From an uncultured Candidatus Melainabacteria bacterium (lineage in GTDB: Bacteria > Cyanobacteriota > Vampirovibrionia > Gastranaerophilales > Gastranaerophilaceae): a DNA stretch of 64,000 nucleotides. The stretch's first letter is position 1; the number at the start of each line of letters is the position of its first letter. Positions 36,307-45,746 of this stretch are shown here, piece by piece. The stretch spans positions 124,001-188,000 of the forward strand of contig CAKVDZ010000002.1 in assembly GCA_934728585.1 (NCBI GenBank). The letters run 5' to 3'. The position numbers and the translations under genes were made by a program. The notes below the pieces were generated by a model, which saw nothing but the letters and a program-made list of their open reading frames with translations, searched no databases and was not told the origin of the DNA.

Positions 36307-38625
36307 TTAAATTTTTAAGCCATCAATACTAATAGTTTTTTGTTTAAATGCAATTTGTTCAAAATCTTCAAGGCTCATTGGTTTTGCGTATAAGAAACCT
36401 TGTGCAATATCACAACCAGAATCTGTTAAGAATTGAGCTTGCTCAACTGTTTCAATACCCTCTGATACAGTTTTTAATGACAAGTTTTTAGCTAGAGATA
36501 AAATATGTTTAATAACAATTTTGCCTCTACCATCAGTTGTCGAATCGTTAATAAATCCTCTATCTAGTTTCAAGATATCACAAGGGATTTGTCTTAACAT
36601 ATTCAAGGATGAATATCCTGAACCAAAGTCGTCCATAGCAATACTAAATCCTAGCTTTTTCAATTCATTAACAATTTCCAAGAATTTGTCAAAATCTTCA
36701 AAACCAACAGATTCAGTAAGTTCTAGCTCAAACAATTCTGGCGGAATTTGATATTTGTTGATTAATTCTTTCAAATCGTCAATAAAGAATTCGTTACTCA
36801 AATGTAGACGAGAAACGTTTACTGAAATTGGCACAGGAGTAAATCCTCTATCTATCCAGCTTTTTATTGCAATACAAGCTTGTTCCCAAATATATCTATC
36901 TACATTTAGAACAAAACCATTTTTTTCAAATAGTGGAATAAAATCGTTAGGGTGAATAAAGCCTTTTGTTGGGTGTTTCCATCTTACAAGAGCTTCAGAG
37001 CCTGCAACTGTAAGTGTTTTCATATCAAACTTCGGTTGCAAATACATAACAAATTGACCTGTAGCAAGAGCGTTATGCATTTCGTCTTCAATATTTTTTT
37101 CGCTTAACAATTGTTTTCTCAAGTTGTCATCATAGTATGAAATATACTTATTAACGTCATCTGCAATTGTACGTTTTGCAAGACCCACGCGATCACACAT
37201 AATGTGAATAGGTACAGTTACATCATTAATCAAGTAAACCCCAAACAATGGAACTAATTTTGCTGCAGCCTTGCTTGAAGATGTTTTCAAAATAGTCATT
37301 GTTTCTTCATTATATTTTTCAATATCTTGATAAATCTTATCAACAATTGAATTGATATCTTTCTCTGTATTGTATTTAACAATAAATAGATATGTAGCAG
37401 CAAAAGAACGCGCCAATAAAGAATTTAACGGCAAATCAGACTTTATAATATTATATATGTCTTTTAAAATAACATTTGCTATATCAAAACCATAAATTTC
37501 GTTTATAACTTTAAATTTAGTTATATCCATTAAAATAAGTGCATATTTTTCATTTGAAGAAACATTTTGAAGTATCTTTTGTGCTTCAAGTATAAATTTA
37601 GCTTTATTTGGCCCCTCTGTAACTTCATCAACGAAAGCCAAATGAAGCATTCTTTCATAAGCTTCTTTTTGTATTGCATCAAATCTTTTCAAAATTAAAT
37701 ACAACAAGCAGTTAATTGCCAACATAATACCAACGGCAAATAACAAAATTTCTAGCACACTTAAAGCTAAAACTTTACCAGGAACATAAAGAAGTACTAG
37801 CCAATCAGAAAAAGAAACTGGAGCATACGCACAAAGCCAAATTTGTCCATTTAAATATGTCCAAAATGCGCCTGTTTTCATTTCTTTAAACTGAGTTTTT
37901 AAATTATTTTTATTAATAGAAATAAAATTTTGAGGTTGATCAAAATAATTTTGGAAAACTTCTACAGATGGGTGATCTGAACGTAAAACATAATCCCCAT
38001 TAGCCTTAATGATATGGCTATAAGCAGTATTATTAAAGGTGTTAATATCTAAAATATTTTTAAAGACATCTGCTCTAACTTGTGCAGACAAAACCGCACC
38101 AACTTTGTTTTTCACAAATATAGGAACAGCATAAATGTTTCTATAAAAGTCCCACCCCTCTCTATTGTCCAAAACTCTATCAAAACAAGTCTGCCCTGTC
38201 TTTGCAGTAACAAAACACGGCATTTTGTGCATATTTGCAGTTGTTATAATTTGTGAGTTATCTCTAAGAATAGTATAGCCCTTACCTGCAAGAGTTATGT
38301 ACGAAAATGAGTTAAATGAAGCTTGGCGTCCCTCTGTTTTTAACAAAAAAGGACGTAAATCTTTCGGTTTGAAATTATTAAAATCTTCCGAAATCGAACC
38401 TGAAATCATTTGCAAAACTTGTAAATCTGCAATAATTCTATTGTGAACGTTATACGCCAACTGTTGAGAAACTTCCGTTGCAACTTTTTCAGAAGTTTTT
38501 ATTTGCGCAGACATAATGAAAAATAGAGCAACAACACCTATAACAGCCAAAACAAATACTGCTGAAACAAGCACAGTTATTACTTTATCGCTTTTCTTAT
38601 TGCCTTGCAATGTTTCGTTTACCAT
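36307..38625 (-). CDS. Cache-GGDEF-EAL membrane protein, probable c-di-GMP phosphodiesterase
   Basis: Domains in order: a membrane helix (residues 17-40), an extracytoplasmic Cache-like sensor (about 45-290), a second membrane helix (near 290-310), a GGDEF domain and an EAL domain. The GGDEF domain is degenerate: the active loop reads ARSFAATYLF instead of RxGGDEF. The EAL domain keeps EALVRW, the second Glu in LELTESVGF, MDDFGSGYSSL and the LKLDRGFI Lys. It should therefore hydrolyse c-di-GMP in response to an external ligand, with the GGDEF part regulatory. Length 772. It is alone on its strand. Confidence 0.9.
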   Translation of the reverse strand: MVNETLQGNKKSDKVITVLVSAVFVLAVIGVVALFFIMSAQIKTSEKVATEVSQQLAYNVHNRIIADLQVLQMISGSISEDFNNFKPKDLRPFLLKTEGRQASFNSFSYITLAGKGYTILRDNSQIITTANMHKMPCFVTAKTGQTCFDRVLDNREGWDFYRNIYAVPIFVKNKVGAVLSAQVRADVFKNILDINTFNNTAYSHIIKANGDYVLRSDHPSVEVFQNYFDQPQNFISINKNNLKTQFKEMKTGAFWTYLNGQIWLCAYAPVSFSDWLVLLYVPGKVLALSVLEILLFAVGIMLAINCLLYLILKRFDAIQKEAYERMLHLAFVDEVTEGPNKAKFILEAQKILQNVSSNEKYALILMDITKFKVINEIYGFDIANVILKDIYNIIKSDLPLNSLLARSFAATYLFIVKYNTEKDINSIVDKIYQDIEKYNEETMTILKTSSSKAAAKLVPLFGVYLINDVTVPIHIMCDRVGLAKRTIADDVNKYISYYDDNLRKQLLSEKNIEDEMHNALATGQFVMYLQPKFDMKTLTVAGSEALVRWKHPTKGFIHPNDFIPLFEKNGFVLNVDRYIWEQACIAIKSWIDRGFTPVPISVNVSRLHLSNEFFIDDLKELINKYQIPPELFELELTESVGFEDFDKFLEIVNELKKLGFSIAMDDFGSGYSSLNMLRQIPCDILKLDRGFINDSTTDGRGKIVIKHILSLAKNLSLKTVSEGIETVEQAQFLTDSGCDIAQGFLYAKPMSLEDFEQIAFKQKTISIDGLKI

Positions 38626-38734
38626 AAAAACCTACAAACCTACTTTATATAATAACTACATTATAATATAAAAAATATTATTCTTTCAAAATTCAATTTT
38701 CAAAAAAAAAGTAACAAAATTTACAAATGGGAAT

Positions 38735-41110
38735 TTATTTCAAAAAATAGTGCCCGATATTATAAACAAGGAAAGATACCAACCAAGCGACAGAGCATTG
38801 GAAAAGCACAACCAAAAGAGCATATCGTTTGCCTAATTCCCGTCTTACAGTTGCAATTGCTGCAACACAAGGTGTGTAAAGTAGTGAGAATACTAAAAAT
38901 ACAAAGGCAGTAAGTTTTGTAAATACTAATGGTAAGGCTTCAACATCTCCACCTAACAAAATTGTTAAAGTACTTACAACACTTTCTTTTGCCATAAAGC
39001 CTGTTATGAACGCAGTTGAAATTCGCCAATCTGCAATTCCTAAAGGTTTGAATATTGGAGTAATGAAGTTACCTAATACTGCTAACATACTATCCGATGA
39101 ATTTGTTACCAAATTTAATCTACTATCAAATGTTTGCAAGAACCAAATAATAATTGTTGCCCAAAAGATTATTGTAAAAGCTTTTGTTATAAAATCTTTT
39201 GCTTTTGTATAAATTAATCTATAAATGTTTGTCGCACTTGGCATTCTATAATTAGGCAATTCCATTACAAAAGGAACTCCTTCGCCAGTAAAGAAGAATG
39301 TTTTCATTATTAATGCTGTAATTATACCAACAATAATTCCGATTAAATATAAGCCCAAAATTACTAACACTTGGTCTTTTTCGAAAAATGCTACGGTAAA
39401 TAAGGCATAAATAGGCAATTTTGCAGAGCAACTCATAAACGGAGTTAATAAAATTGTCATTTTTCTGTCACGTTCTGACGGTAAAGTTCTTGAAGCCATA
39501 ATTGCAGGAACACTGCAACCAAAACCAATTAACATGGGAACAAAACTTCTTCCTGAAAGTCCCATTTTTCTGAGTGATTTATCCATTACAAACGCTACTC
39601 GTGCCATATAACCTGTATCTTCTAAAATTGATAAGAAGAAAAATAATATAACAATTATTGGTAAAAAGCTTAAAACGCTTCCTACGCCAGCAAAAATACC
39701 ATCTATAACCAAAGAATGTACAACTTTATTCAATCCATACGCTGTCAAAGCCAAATCCGTTTTTGTTGTAATAAAATCAATTACAACATTCATTACATCT
39801 GACAAAAATGAACCTACAGGGCCAAAGGTTATATAGAAAACAATTGCCATAATACCTAAAAATGCTGGCACAGCAGTATATTTTCCTGTTAAAATTTTAT
39901 CTGCCATAACTGTTGCTTTATGGCTTGGAGCGTCAGACGTTTTTTGTACAAATTCATCACAAAGTTTTTCAATAAAAGAAAAACGCATATCAGCAATCGC
40001 TGATTCTCTGTCTAAGCCTCTTTCTTGCTCCATTTCTTCGACAATATGTAAAATCGTATCTTTTTCATTTTGGTCTAAGTTTAAAGCGTTTTCTACAAGT
40101 TCATCACCCTCTGCAAGCTTTGTTGCTGCAAATCTTAAAGGAATATTTAAAGCCTCGGCGTGGTCTTGAATTAAGTGACAAATTGAGTGTATACATCTGT
40201 GAATTGCGTCCTCTTTTTCAACATTAGGATTACAGAAATCAAGTCTTCCAGGGTGTTCTTCAAATTTTGCAACGTTTATTGCGTGTTCCACAAGCTCTTG
40301 CAACCCTTGTTCTTTTGAAGCAGAAATTGGAACCACAGGAACCCCTAAACATGCTTCTAAACCATTAATATCAATGCTTCCGCCAGATGTTTCAACTTCG
40401 TCCATCATATTTAAGGCTATTACCATTGGAATATCAAGTTCAATCAATTGCATTGTTAAAAGCAAATTACGCTCAATATTTGTTGCATCAACAATATTTA
40501 TAATACCATCAGGCTTTTCGTCTAAAATAAAATTTCTTGTTACAATTTCTTCGTTACTATAAGGTGAAAGGGAATAAATTCCAGGTAAATCAGTGATCGT
40601 AACTTCATTGTGTCGCTTAATTATTCCGTCTGTCCTATCAACAGTAACCCCTGGAAAGTTTCCTACATGTTGGTTCGAACCAGTTAATTTATTAAAGAGA
40701 GTTGTTTTACCACAGTTTTGGTTGCCAGCAAGAGCAAGTCGAAATTCTTTTTTTTGAACTTTTCCACCAAGTTTTCTTGTTTCATATTTTTGAATTTCAC
40801 CAATTTCAGAGTGTTCCGTTTCTTTAAAAACTTTTCGTTTCACAGTTCTACCGTGCGCATCGTGAATATCTTTTATTGAAATTTTTGAAGCATCACTTTT
40901 TCTTAAAGTTAATTCATATCCCCTAAGTCGCAATTCTAAAGGATCGCCCATAGGCGCTGTTTTAATTAACGTAACTTCTGTTTGTGGAGTTAGCCCCATA
41001 TCCAAAATGTGTTTTCTAAGTGCCTTATCTTCACAATCTACAGAAGATATAACAGCATCATGCCCTATTGGTAGTTCATCTAAAGTCTTTATTCTACTAA
41101 AATCTTTCAT
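38735..41110 (-). CDS. feoB: FeoA-FeoB fusion, ferrous iron transporter
   Basis: The first 80 residues are a FeoA SH3-like domain (LDELPIGHDAVISSVDCEDK, LRLRGYELTLRK). A FeoB GTPase follows (LALAGNQNCGKTTLFNKLTG, VGNFPGVTVDRTDG, DLPGIYSLSPYS, NMMDEV), then about ten membrane helices with gate motifs GCSVPAIMASRTL and TPFMSCSAKLPIY. The fusion couples FeoA to the pore for Fe2+ uptake. I chose the ATG at 41110 with GAGTT upstream over the TTG at 41125. The protein has 791 residues. No FeoC or separate FeoA gene is adjacent. Confidence 0.95.
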   Translation of the reverse strand: MKDFSRIKTLDELPIGHDAVISSVDCEDKALRKHILDMGLTPQTEVTLIKTAPMGDPLELRLRGYELTLRKSDASKISIKDIHDAHGRTVKRKVFKETEHSEIGEIQKYETRKLGGKVQKKEFRLALAGNQNCGKTTLFNKLTGSNQHVGNFPGVTVDRTDGIIKRHNEVTITDLPGIYSLSPYSNEEIVTRNFILDEKPDGIINIVDATNIERNLLLTMQLIELDIPMVIALNMMDEVETSGGSIDINGLEACLGVPVVPISASKEQGLQELVEHAINVAKFEEHPGRLDFCNPNVEKEDAIHRCIHSICHLIQDHAEALNIPLRFAATKLAEGDELVENALNLDQNEKDTILHIVEEMEQERGLDRESAIADMRFSFIEKLCDEFVQKTSDAPSHKATVMADKILTGKYTAVPAFLGIMAIVFYITFGPVGSFLSDVMNVVIDFITTKTDLALTAYGLNKVVHSLVIDGIFAGVGSVLSFLPIIVILFFFLSILEDTGYMARVAFVMDKSLRKMGLSGRSFVPMLIGFGCSVPAIMASRTLPSERDRKMTILLTPFMSCSAKLPIYALFTVAFFEKDQVLVILGLYLIGIIVGIITALIMKTFFFTGEGVPFVMELPNYRMPSATNIYRLIYTKAKDFITKAFTIIFWATIIIWFLQTFDSRLNLVTNSSDSMLAVLGNFITPIFKPLGIADWRISTAFITGFMAKESVVSTLTILLGGDVEALPLVFTKLTAFVFLVFSLLYTPCVAAIATVRRELGKRYALLVVLFQCSVAWLVSFLVYNIGHYFLK

Positions 41111-41196
41111 TTTTAACTCTATCAAAATTGTATTAATTTAACCCGAATATATTGTAAGGCTAGACTAACATTTTTGCAATATATTTTTTCACGATT

Positions 41197-41604
41197 TTAC
41201 ATTTTTTTAACACATTTTATCATTTTTATAAATTCATCATAATTTCTAATATATTCATCTTCATTATATTTTTGGTTTGAAATAACTAACAAAACTGCAT
41301 TTGGGGAGAAATCATACATTTCTTTCCAAATCATTTCATCGAGATACAAGGCCTGATTTGGTTGATTAAGTTCAACAATAGTTTTTTCAAAGCCATCATC
41401 TACAAGAACCTTGCAACTTCCAGATATTACAACCATAAGAAACTTAGAATATTTATTTGCGTGCACTCCTCGTCTAGTACTATCCGTTGTTCCATAGATA
41501 TAAAATACCCTTTTTACATCAAAATCTACATTGTTATTTTCTTCTATTGGAATTAACGAACCTCTTTCGTCGCCAAAATCTTTTAAGGTATAAACTTTAA
41601 ACAT
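41197..41604 (-). CDS. fdtA: Cupin sugar 3,4-ketoisomerase, FdtA-like
   Basis: The 135-residue cupin matches the FdtA/QdtA type: FGDERGSLIPIEEN at the N-terminus, RVFYIYGTTDSTRRGVHANK with the catalytic His, and WKEMYDFSPNAVLLVISN. These enzymes isomerise dTDP-4-keto-6-deoxyglucose to its 3-keto form before transamination. The ATG at 41604 follows AAAGAAAGGG; the longer frame to 41643 overlaps the upstream gene and is less likely. It directly follows the aminotransferase gene. FdtA versus QdtA (galacto or gluco product) cannot be told. Confidence 0.85.
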   Translation of the reverse strand: MFKVYTLKDFGDERGSLIPIEENNNVDFDVKRVFYIYGTTDSTRRGVHANKYSKFLMVVISGSCKVLVDDGFEKTIVELNQPNQALYLDEMIWKEMYDFSPNAVLLVISNQKYNEDEYIRNYDEFIKMIKCVKKM

Positions 41605-41617
41605 TTTTCCCTTTCTT

Positions 41618-42703
41618 TTAATATTTGTTAATAACTTCAACAACTTTTATTATTTCATCTTCTGCCATAACTGGTGAAATTGGTAAAGAAATAATTGTGT
41701 TGTGAATTTCTTCTGTTATTGGATAACTTAATTTATTCCATTCCTTATAACATTGTTGTTTGTGAGGAGGTACAGGATAGTGGATAATAGTCTGAATATC
41801 GTTATTTGAAAGATATTCTTGAAAATTTGCTCTATTTTTTACTCTCACTGTAAACACATGCCACACATGAGATTTTTCTAAGTAAGTTTTTGGCAAAATA
41901 ATTTTAGGATTACTGATATTTTCGCGATAAAATTTTGCAATTTCTTGTCGTTTTTGATTATCGTTATCTAAATATTTTAATTTTACATCTAAAATTCCAG
42001 CTTGAATTTCATCTAATCTAGAATTTTTCCCTCTGTAAATATTATAATATTTTTTATCTGAACCGTAATTTCTCAAGGCCTTAATTTTTTGTGCTAACGC
42101 TTCATCATTTGTTGTAACACAACCGCCATCACCAAAGCAACCTAAATTTTTTGCAGGATAAAAAGAAAAACCTGAAGCATCACCTAGATTTCCGACTTTT
42201 TTATCACCATATACAGCGCCATGTGCTTGAGCAGAATCTTCTATAACTTTTAAATTATATTTTTTTGCTAGTTGTAAAATTTTATCCATTTGTACCGCTT
42301 GACCATATAAATGGACAACCATAATAGCTTTTGTTTTTGCGGTTATATGAGCTTCTATTAAATCTGGATTAATATTATATGTGTTTATATCAGGTTCAAC
42401 AAAAACTGGAATACACCCATTTTCTGAAATTGCAAGAATTGACGCAATATAAGTATTTGCTGGCACAATAATTTCATCTCCAGATTTGAAATCGTATGCT
42501 TTTATAATCAAATCTAACGCATCTAAACCGCTTGCAACACTGACACAAAACGTTGTACCACAATATTCTGCGAAGTTATTTTCAAATTGTTCATTTTGTT
42601 TGCCCAGCAAATATTGACCAGACTCTATTACTTGTCTAATTCTATCGTCAATTTCAACTCTAAATCGTTCATTTATTTTGTATAAGTCTAAAAATTTTAC
42701 CAT
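41618..42703 (-). CDS. DegT/DnrJ/EryC1 sugar aminotransferase, FdtB-like
   Basis: This PLP enzyme probably adds an amino group at C3 of a dTDP-3-keto-6-deoxyhexose. Motifs: FVSVASGLDALDLII-type region (here CVSVASGLDALDLI), ANTYIASILAI, EDSAQAHGA (PLP pocket) and the Lys loop FSFYPAKNLGCFGDGGCVTT. Length is 361 from the ATG at 42703; GTG at 42712 is an alternative that touches the previous stop. fdtA-like lies 13 bases downstream. Together they suggest Fuc3N or Qui3N synthesis for surface glycans. Confidence 0.9.
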   Translation of the reverse strand: MVKFLDLYKINERFRVEIDDRIRQVIESGQYLLGKQNEQFENNFAEYCGTTFCVSVASGLDALDLIIKAYDFKSGDEIIVPANTYIASILAISENGCIPVFVEPDINTYNINPDLIEAHITAKTKAIMVVHLYGQAVQMDKILQLAKKYNLKVIEDSAQAHGAVYGDKKVGNLGDASGFSFYPAKNLGCFGDGGCVTTNDEALAQKIKALRNYGSDKKYYNIYRGKNSRLDEIQAGILDVKLKYLDNDNQKRQEIAKFYRENISNPKIILPKTYLEKSHVWHVFTVRVKNRANFQEYLSNNDIQTIIHYPVPPHKQQCYKEWNKLSYPITEEIHNTIISLPISPVMAEDEIIKVVEVINKY

Positions 42704-42711
42704 CTTCACCA

Positions 42712-43713
42712 CTATTTTTCAAAAAATCTTTTATTTAATATTGCCAAATAACCGTTTTTACCAAATTTAAATTTTATTATATTTTGCCTAAATTTGTTTA
42801 TTTTATTAAATAAAGAAAATTTAGGTATTTTTAGCACTCTTACTTTTTTATATTTTTTATGCAAAATTTGACTTTCTTTAATCAAATTTTGTATATAAGG
42901 TTTATAAAGTAATTTTTTAACAGCCTTGCTATTCTTATAAGATTTATCCATTATCAAATTGCCATCAACAGGCTTAATATCTTGAAAATGATAAAAAATT
43001 ATTGGAACATCTTGTTGATTATCTTTTACAAAAATCCTATTTTTATTGTAATAAATCTTATATTGCGGTACATTCCAAGGTGCAACACCTCCGCCAAGAT
43101 GTTTTAAAACATGCACACCTTTAAACCTTGTTGGCCAATCATCTAAATATTTTTGATCTCCAAATCTTCCATCTTCAATACGGTTAAAACACCAACCTAT
43201 GCAAGCGTTAAACCACCAGTTTAAAGCTTCTAATCCGTTAGCATCGTTTCTAAAGAAAGCAAACTGTACACAGTATTTTCCACAAATATTTTTTGTATCA
43301 TAAATTGGCGCATCTCGATGCTCCGTTAGTAAAATTGAACTATCTCCTATTTCGTCAATTAAAATTTTTGGGTTTGCGAAAAAACTCAAATCTGCATCTA
43401 AATATGTACAAGTTCCTAAATTAAACTCTTTTAAGCAATACAATATTGTCGCACTTGAACAAGTCCAACAATATTCTCCTCTCGTTCTTGAATCTTTTAC
43501 GCTTAATAAATCAGGAAATTTTTGCTCTAATTCTGTTACTGAAATAATTTCTGCATTTTTCAACTGCAAATCTTTTAATATCTTATAACTATCTTCACAA
43601 AAAGCAAAAATGTACAACATAAAATCATCGTTACAATATTTCAGCAAACTTTTGTACATTACTAAACCTTGAGATATGAAATTTATATCAAATAGTGTGC
43701 AAAAATTTTGCAT
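42712..43713 (-). CDS. Glycosyltransferase, GT-A type (DxD)
   Basis: The 333-residue protein has a GT-A nucleotide-sugar fold: an N-terminal FCTLFDINFISQGLVMYKSL, the metal-binding motif YLDADLSFF, and a late GRFGDQKYLDDWP and HLGGGVAPWN. It resembles GT8-like sugar transferases without a clear closest family. SD GAGGT precedes the ATG. Its stop abuts the aminotransferase gene, so the three genes form an operon. It may transfer the amino sugar made by the two following enzymes, but that is inference from position. Confidence 0.78.
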   Translation of the reverse strand: MQNFCTLFDINFISQGLVMYKSLLKYCNDDFMLYIFAFCEDSYKILKDLQLKNAEIISVTELEQKFPDLLSVKDSRTRGEYCWTCSSATILYCLKEFNLGTCTYLDADLSFFANPKILIDEIGDSSILLTEHRDAPIYDTKNICGKYCVQFAFFRNDANGLEALNWWFNACIGWCFNRIEDGRFGDQKYLDDWPTRFKGVHVLKHLGGGVAPWNVPQYKIYYNKNRIFVKDNQQDVPIIFYHFQDIKPVDGNLIMDKSYKNSKAVKKLLYKPYIQNLIKESQILHKKYKKVRVLKIPKFSLFNKINKFRQNIIKFKFGKNGYLAILNKRFFEK

Positions 43714-43792
43714 TTTACCTCATTGAAAATCTTTTTGCTGAGAGACAACTGTTCTAAAACAAATTATATACCAAACATTTTATAAAAACTTG

Positions 43793-44500
43793 TTAAGAAT
43801 ATTCTTTTATTTTTAGAGAATTTATAAATTTTGAATTGTGCTGTATTTGGTAAATACGCTTTAAAGCCCATTCAGAAGTTTCTAAGCCTTGTTTCTGTGT
43901 AATAGCTCCATTACTTTGAGCTATTTTTAAGTTTTTATCAACTACACCATATAAATCTATTAATGTCCTATTTTTCATTCTATGGATAGGTCTAACAAAA
44001 TAATCAGCAACTCCATTATTGTTATATTCTAACGTTTTATATAATGTTTTAAGTATATCTTTCGACTTTAATAATTCATAATCAAAAAATGCAACTAATT
44101 GTTCCGCACTACCATGCCTGTAAACGTATGTTTTTAATGCATCTTGCGTTGATGCTGGTAAAAAATCAAACTGGTTTATTTTTTTTAAGGAGTCTTGCAC
44201 ATTTTTTACGTAATCATCAACTTCACTTACTGGAATATTTAACGATTTTGCTAATAAAATTTTATCACCACGCTTTGTAAAAGAATTTTTCAAGGGTCTG
44301 TATTTGATTAACGGACGATTCTCCATAATTTTGTTGTACTCAGAACCTGTAGGAACAATATTTAATGCTGATATTATTTCACTATTGTTTTTTCTAATAA
44401 ATTGAACTTTTTCTTCTTGAGTTATTGCACTAGAACTTAAAACTTGATGTATAAGCTTTGGATTAATTTTTTCAATTTTTGATATTGATAAATCAGACAT
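43793..44500 (-). CDS. Protein of unknown function, mostly helical
   Basis: I start the gene at the ATG at 44500, which has AAGGT 6-10 bases upstream; a GTG at 44527 would extend it by nine residues. The 235-residue product lacks signal peptide and membrane segments, is basic and helical, and has no motif I recognise. It is separated by about 80 bases from the glycosyltransferase and is divergent from the WYL regulator at 44707. It could be an accessory gene of either neighbour. Confidence 0.55.
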   Translation of the reverse strand: MSDLSISKIEKINPKLIHQVLSSSAITQEEKVQFIRKNNSEIISALNIVPTGSEYNKIMENRPLIKYRPLKNSFTKRGDKILLAKSLNIPVSEVDDYVKNVQDSLKKINQFDFLPASTQDALKTYVYRHGSAEQLVAFFDYELLKSKDILKTLYKTLEYNNNGVADYFVRPIHRMKNRTLIDLYGVVDKNLKIAQSNGAITQKQGLETSEWALKRIYQIQHNSKFINSLKIKEYS

Positions 44501-44678
44501 ATATTTTACCTTTTCATTTTCTGTCACAAGTTATTATATATAATACAATAAACCTTTTTAATAAGATATTTGTTATTGAGTTTGTAATTTAGCATTTGGA
44601 ATTAAAATTAATGACCAAATACCTTATAAAATTTGTATCTTACTTAAAAATTTTTATAGTATTATTATAATAACACAT

Positions 44679-44688
44679 ATTCGGTCGT
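44679..44688. promoter_or_regulatory. Candidate WYL-regulator site, copy 1
   Basis: ATTCGGTCGT lies 19 bases before the WYL gene start. Its near copy (ATTCGGACGT on the minus strand) is at 45683-45692, before the helicase gene. These are the only two such elements I noticed. Confidence 0.35.
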
Positions 44689-44706
44689 ATGATTTTAGGA
44701 GTTTTT

Positions 44707-45678
44707 ATGACACAAAACAAACCAAGATATTCAAGAGTTTCAGACATTATTGAGTTAGCAATTTTTATGGCATCAAAACCATTAGGTATTACACTTGATG
44801 ATATAATTGAGAGATATAATGTTTCAAGACGAACTGCAGAGAGAATGCGTGATAGTTTAATTAATATATTACCGAATGTTCAAGAAATTGAAACAACTGA
44901 TAGCCGAAAGCACTGGGGTTTTGTTGATTATTCAGTTAAGGAACTTGTTTGGTTTACGCCTGAAGAAATTGCATCAGTTGAACAATTTCAAAAGAGAACA
45001 ACAAACAAAGAAATGAAAGAACATTTAGAGAAAGTTTTTGAGAAGATAAAAACTCTTAGTAAAAAAGGACTTGAAAATATTGAGAATAATATTGATTTAA
45101 TCTTACAAACAGAAGGATATGCAGTCCGTCAGACAATTCAATATCACATTGACGAGGAAATACTTTTAAAAATCAGAAAAGCAATGAAAGAATGTTTAAT
45201 CGTTACGGGAACATATCATGGCAAAACTCGATATATTGAACCTTTAGGACTTATTTATGGAGAAAAAATTTACCTTATCGCAAGAGAAAAAGCCAAAGGA
45301 AACGATATTTATACATACCTTTTAAATAAATTTAGCAATTTAGAAATTTCAATGACCTCTTTTGACAGACAAAACTTTAATCTTGACGAATTTTCAAAAC
45401 GTTCATTTAGTGCATATTTCGGGAAAGTTCTAAATGTAAAATTAAAATTTGATAAAGATGTTGCTGAAGATGTTATGAGTTATAACTTTCACCCAACACA
45501 AATATTTGAGCCACAACAAGATGGTTCGGTTATTGTTAAATTTAAAGCAAGTGGGGATAAATCAATCATGTGGCATGTTTTCAAATGGGGAAATAAAGTC
45601 GAAATTTTAGCACCAAAAGATTTGCGCAAAGAGTATATGGATAACTTAAAATCCGTATCACAAATTTACAAAAAATAA
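44707..45678 (+). CDS. WYL-domain transcriptional regulator
   Basis: The 323-residue protein has an N-terminal winged helix-turn-helix (SRVSDIIELAIFMASKPLGI, then YNVSRRTAERMRDSL) and a WYL-type ligand domain (CLIVTGTYHGKTRYIEPLGLIYGEKIYLIA) with a C-terminal extension (HPTQIFEPQQDGSVIVKF). WYL proteins often control DNA-damage or phage-defence genes. The ATG at 44707 follows TTAGGAG. The helicase-nuclease gene starts 68 bases downstream on the same strand, and similar short elements precede both, which suggests the regulator controls itself and the helicase. Confidence 0.9.
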   Translation: MTQNKPRYSRVSDIIELAIFMASKPLGITLDDIIERYNVSRRTAERMRDSLINILPNVQEIETTDSRKHWGFVDYSVKELVWFTPEEIASVEQFQKRTTNKEMKEHLEKVFEKIKTLSKKGLENIENNIDLILQTEGYAVRQTIQYHIDEEILLKIRKAMKECLIVTGTYHGKTRYIEPLGLIYGEKIYLIAREKAKGNDIYTYLLNKFSNLEISMTSFDRQNFNLDEFSKRSFSAYFGKVLNVKLKFDKDVAEDVMSYNFHPTQIFEPQQDGSVIVKFKASGDKSIMWHVFKWGNKVEILAPKDLRKEYMDNLKSVSQIYKK

Positions 45679-45682
45679 CAAC

Positions 45683-45692
45683 ACGTCCGAAT
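45683..45692. promoter_or_regulatory. Candidate WYL-regulator site, copy 2
   Basis: ACGTCCGAAT, reverse complement of ATTCGGACGT, matches the element before the WYL gene in 9 of 10 bases and lies 54 bases before the helicase start. Confidence 0.35.
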
Positions 45693-45746
45693 TTGGCGCC
45701 AATGCTTGCAATAATACAGTCAGTACATAACTTTAAGGAGAAAAAA

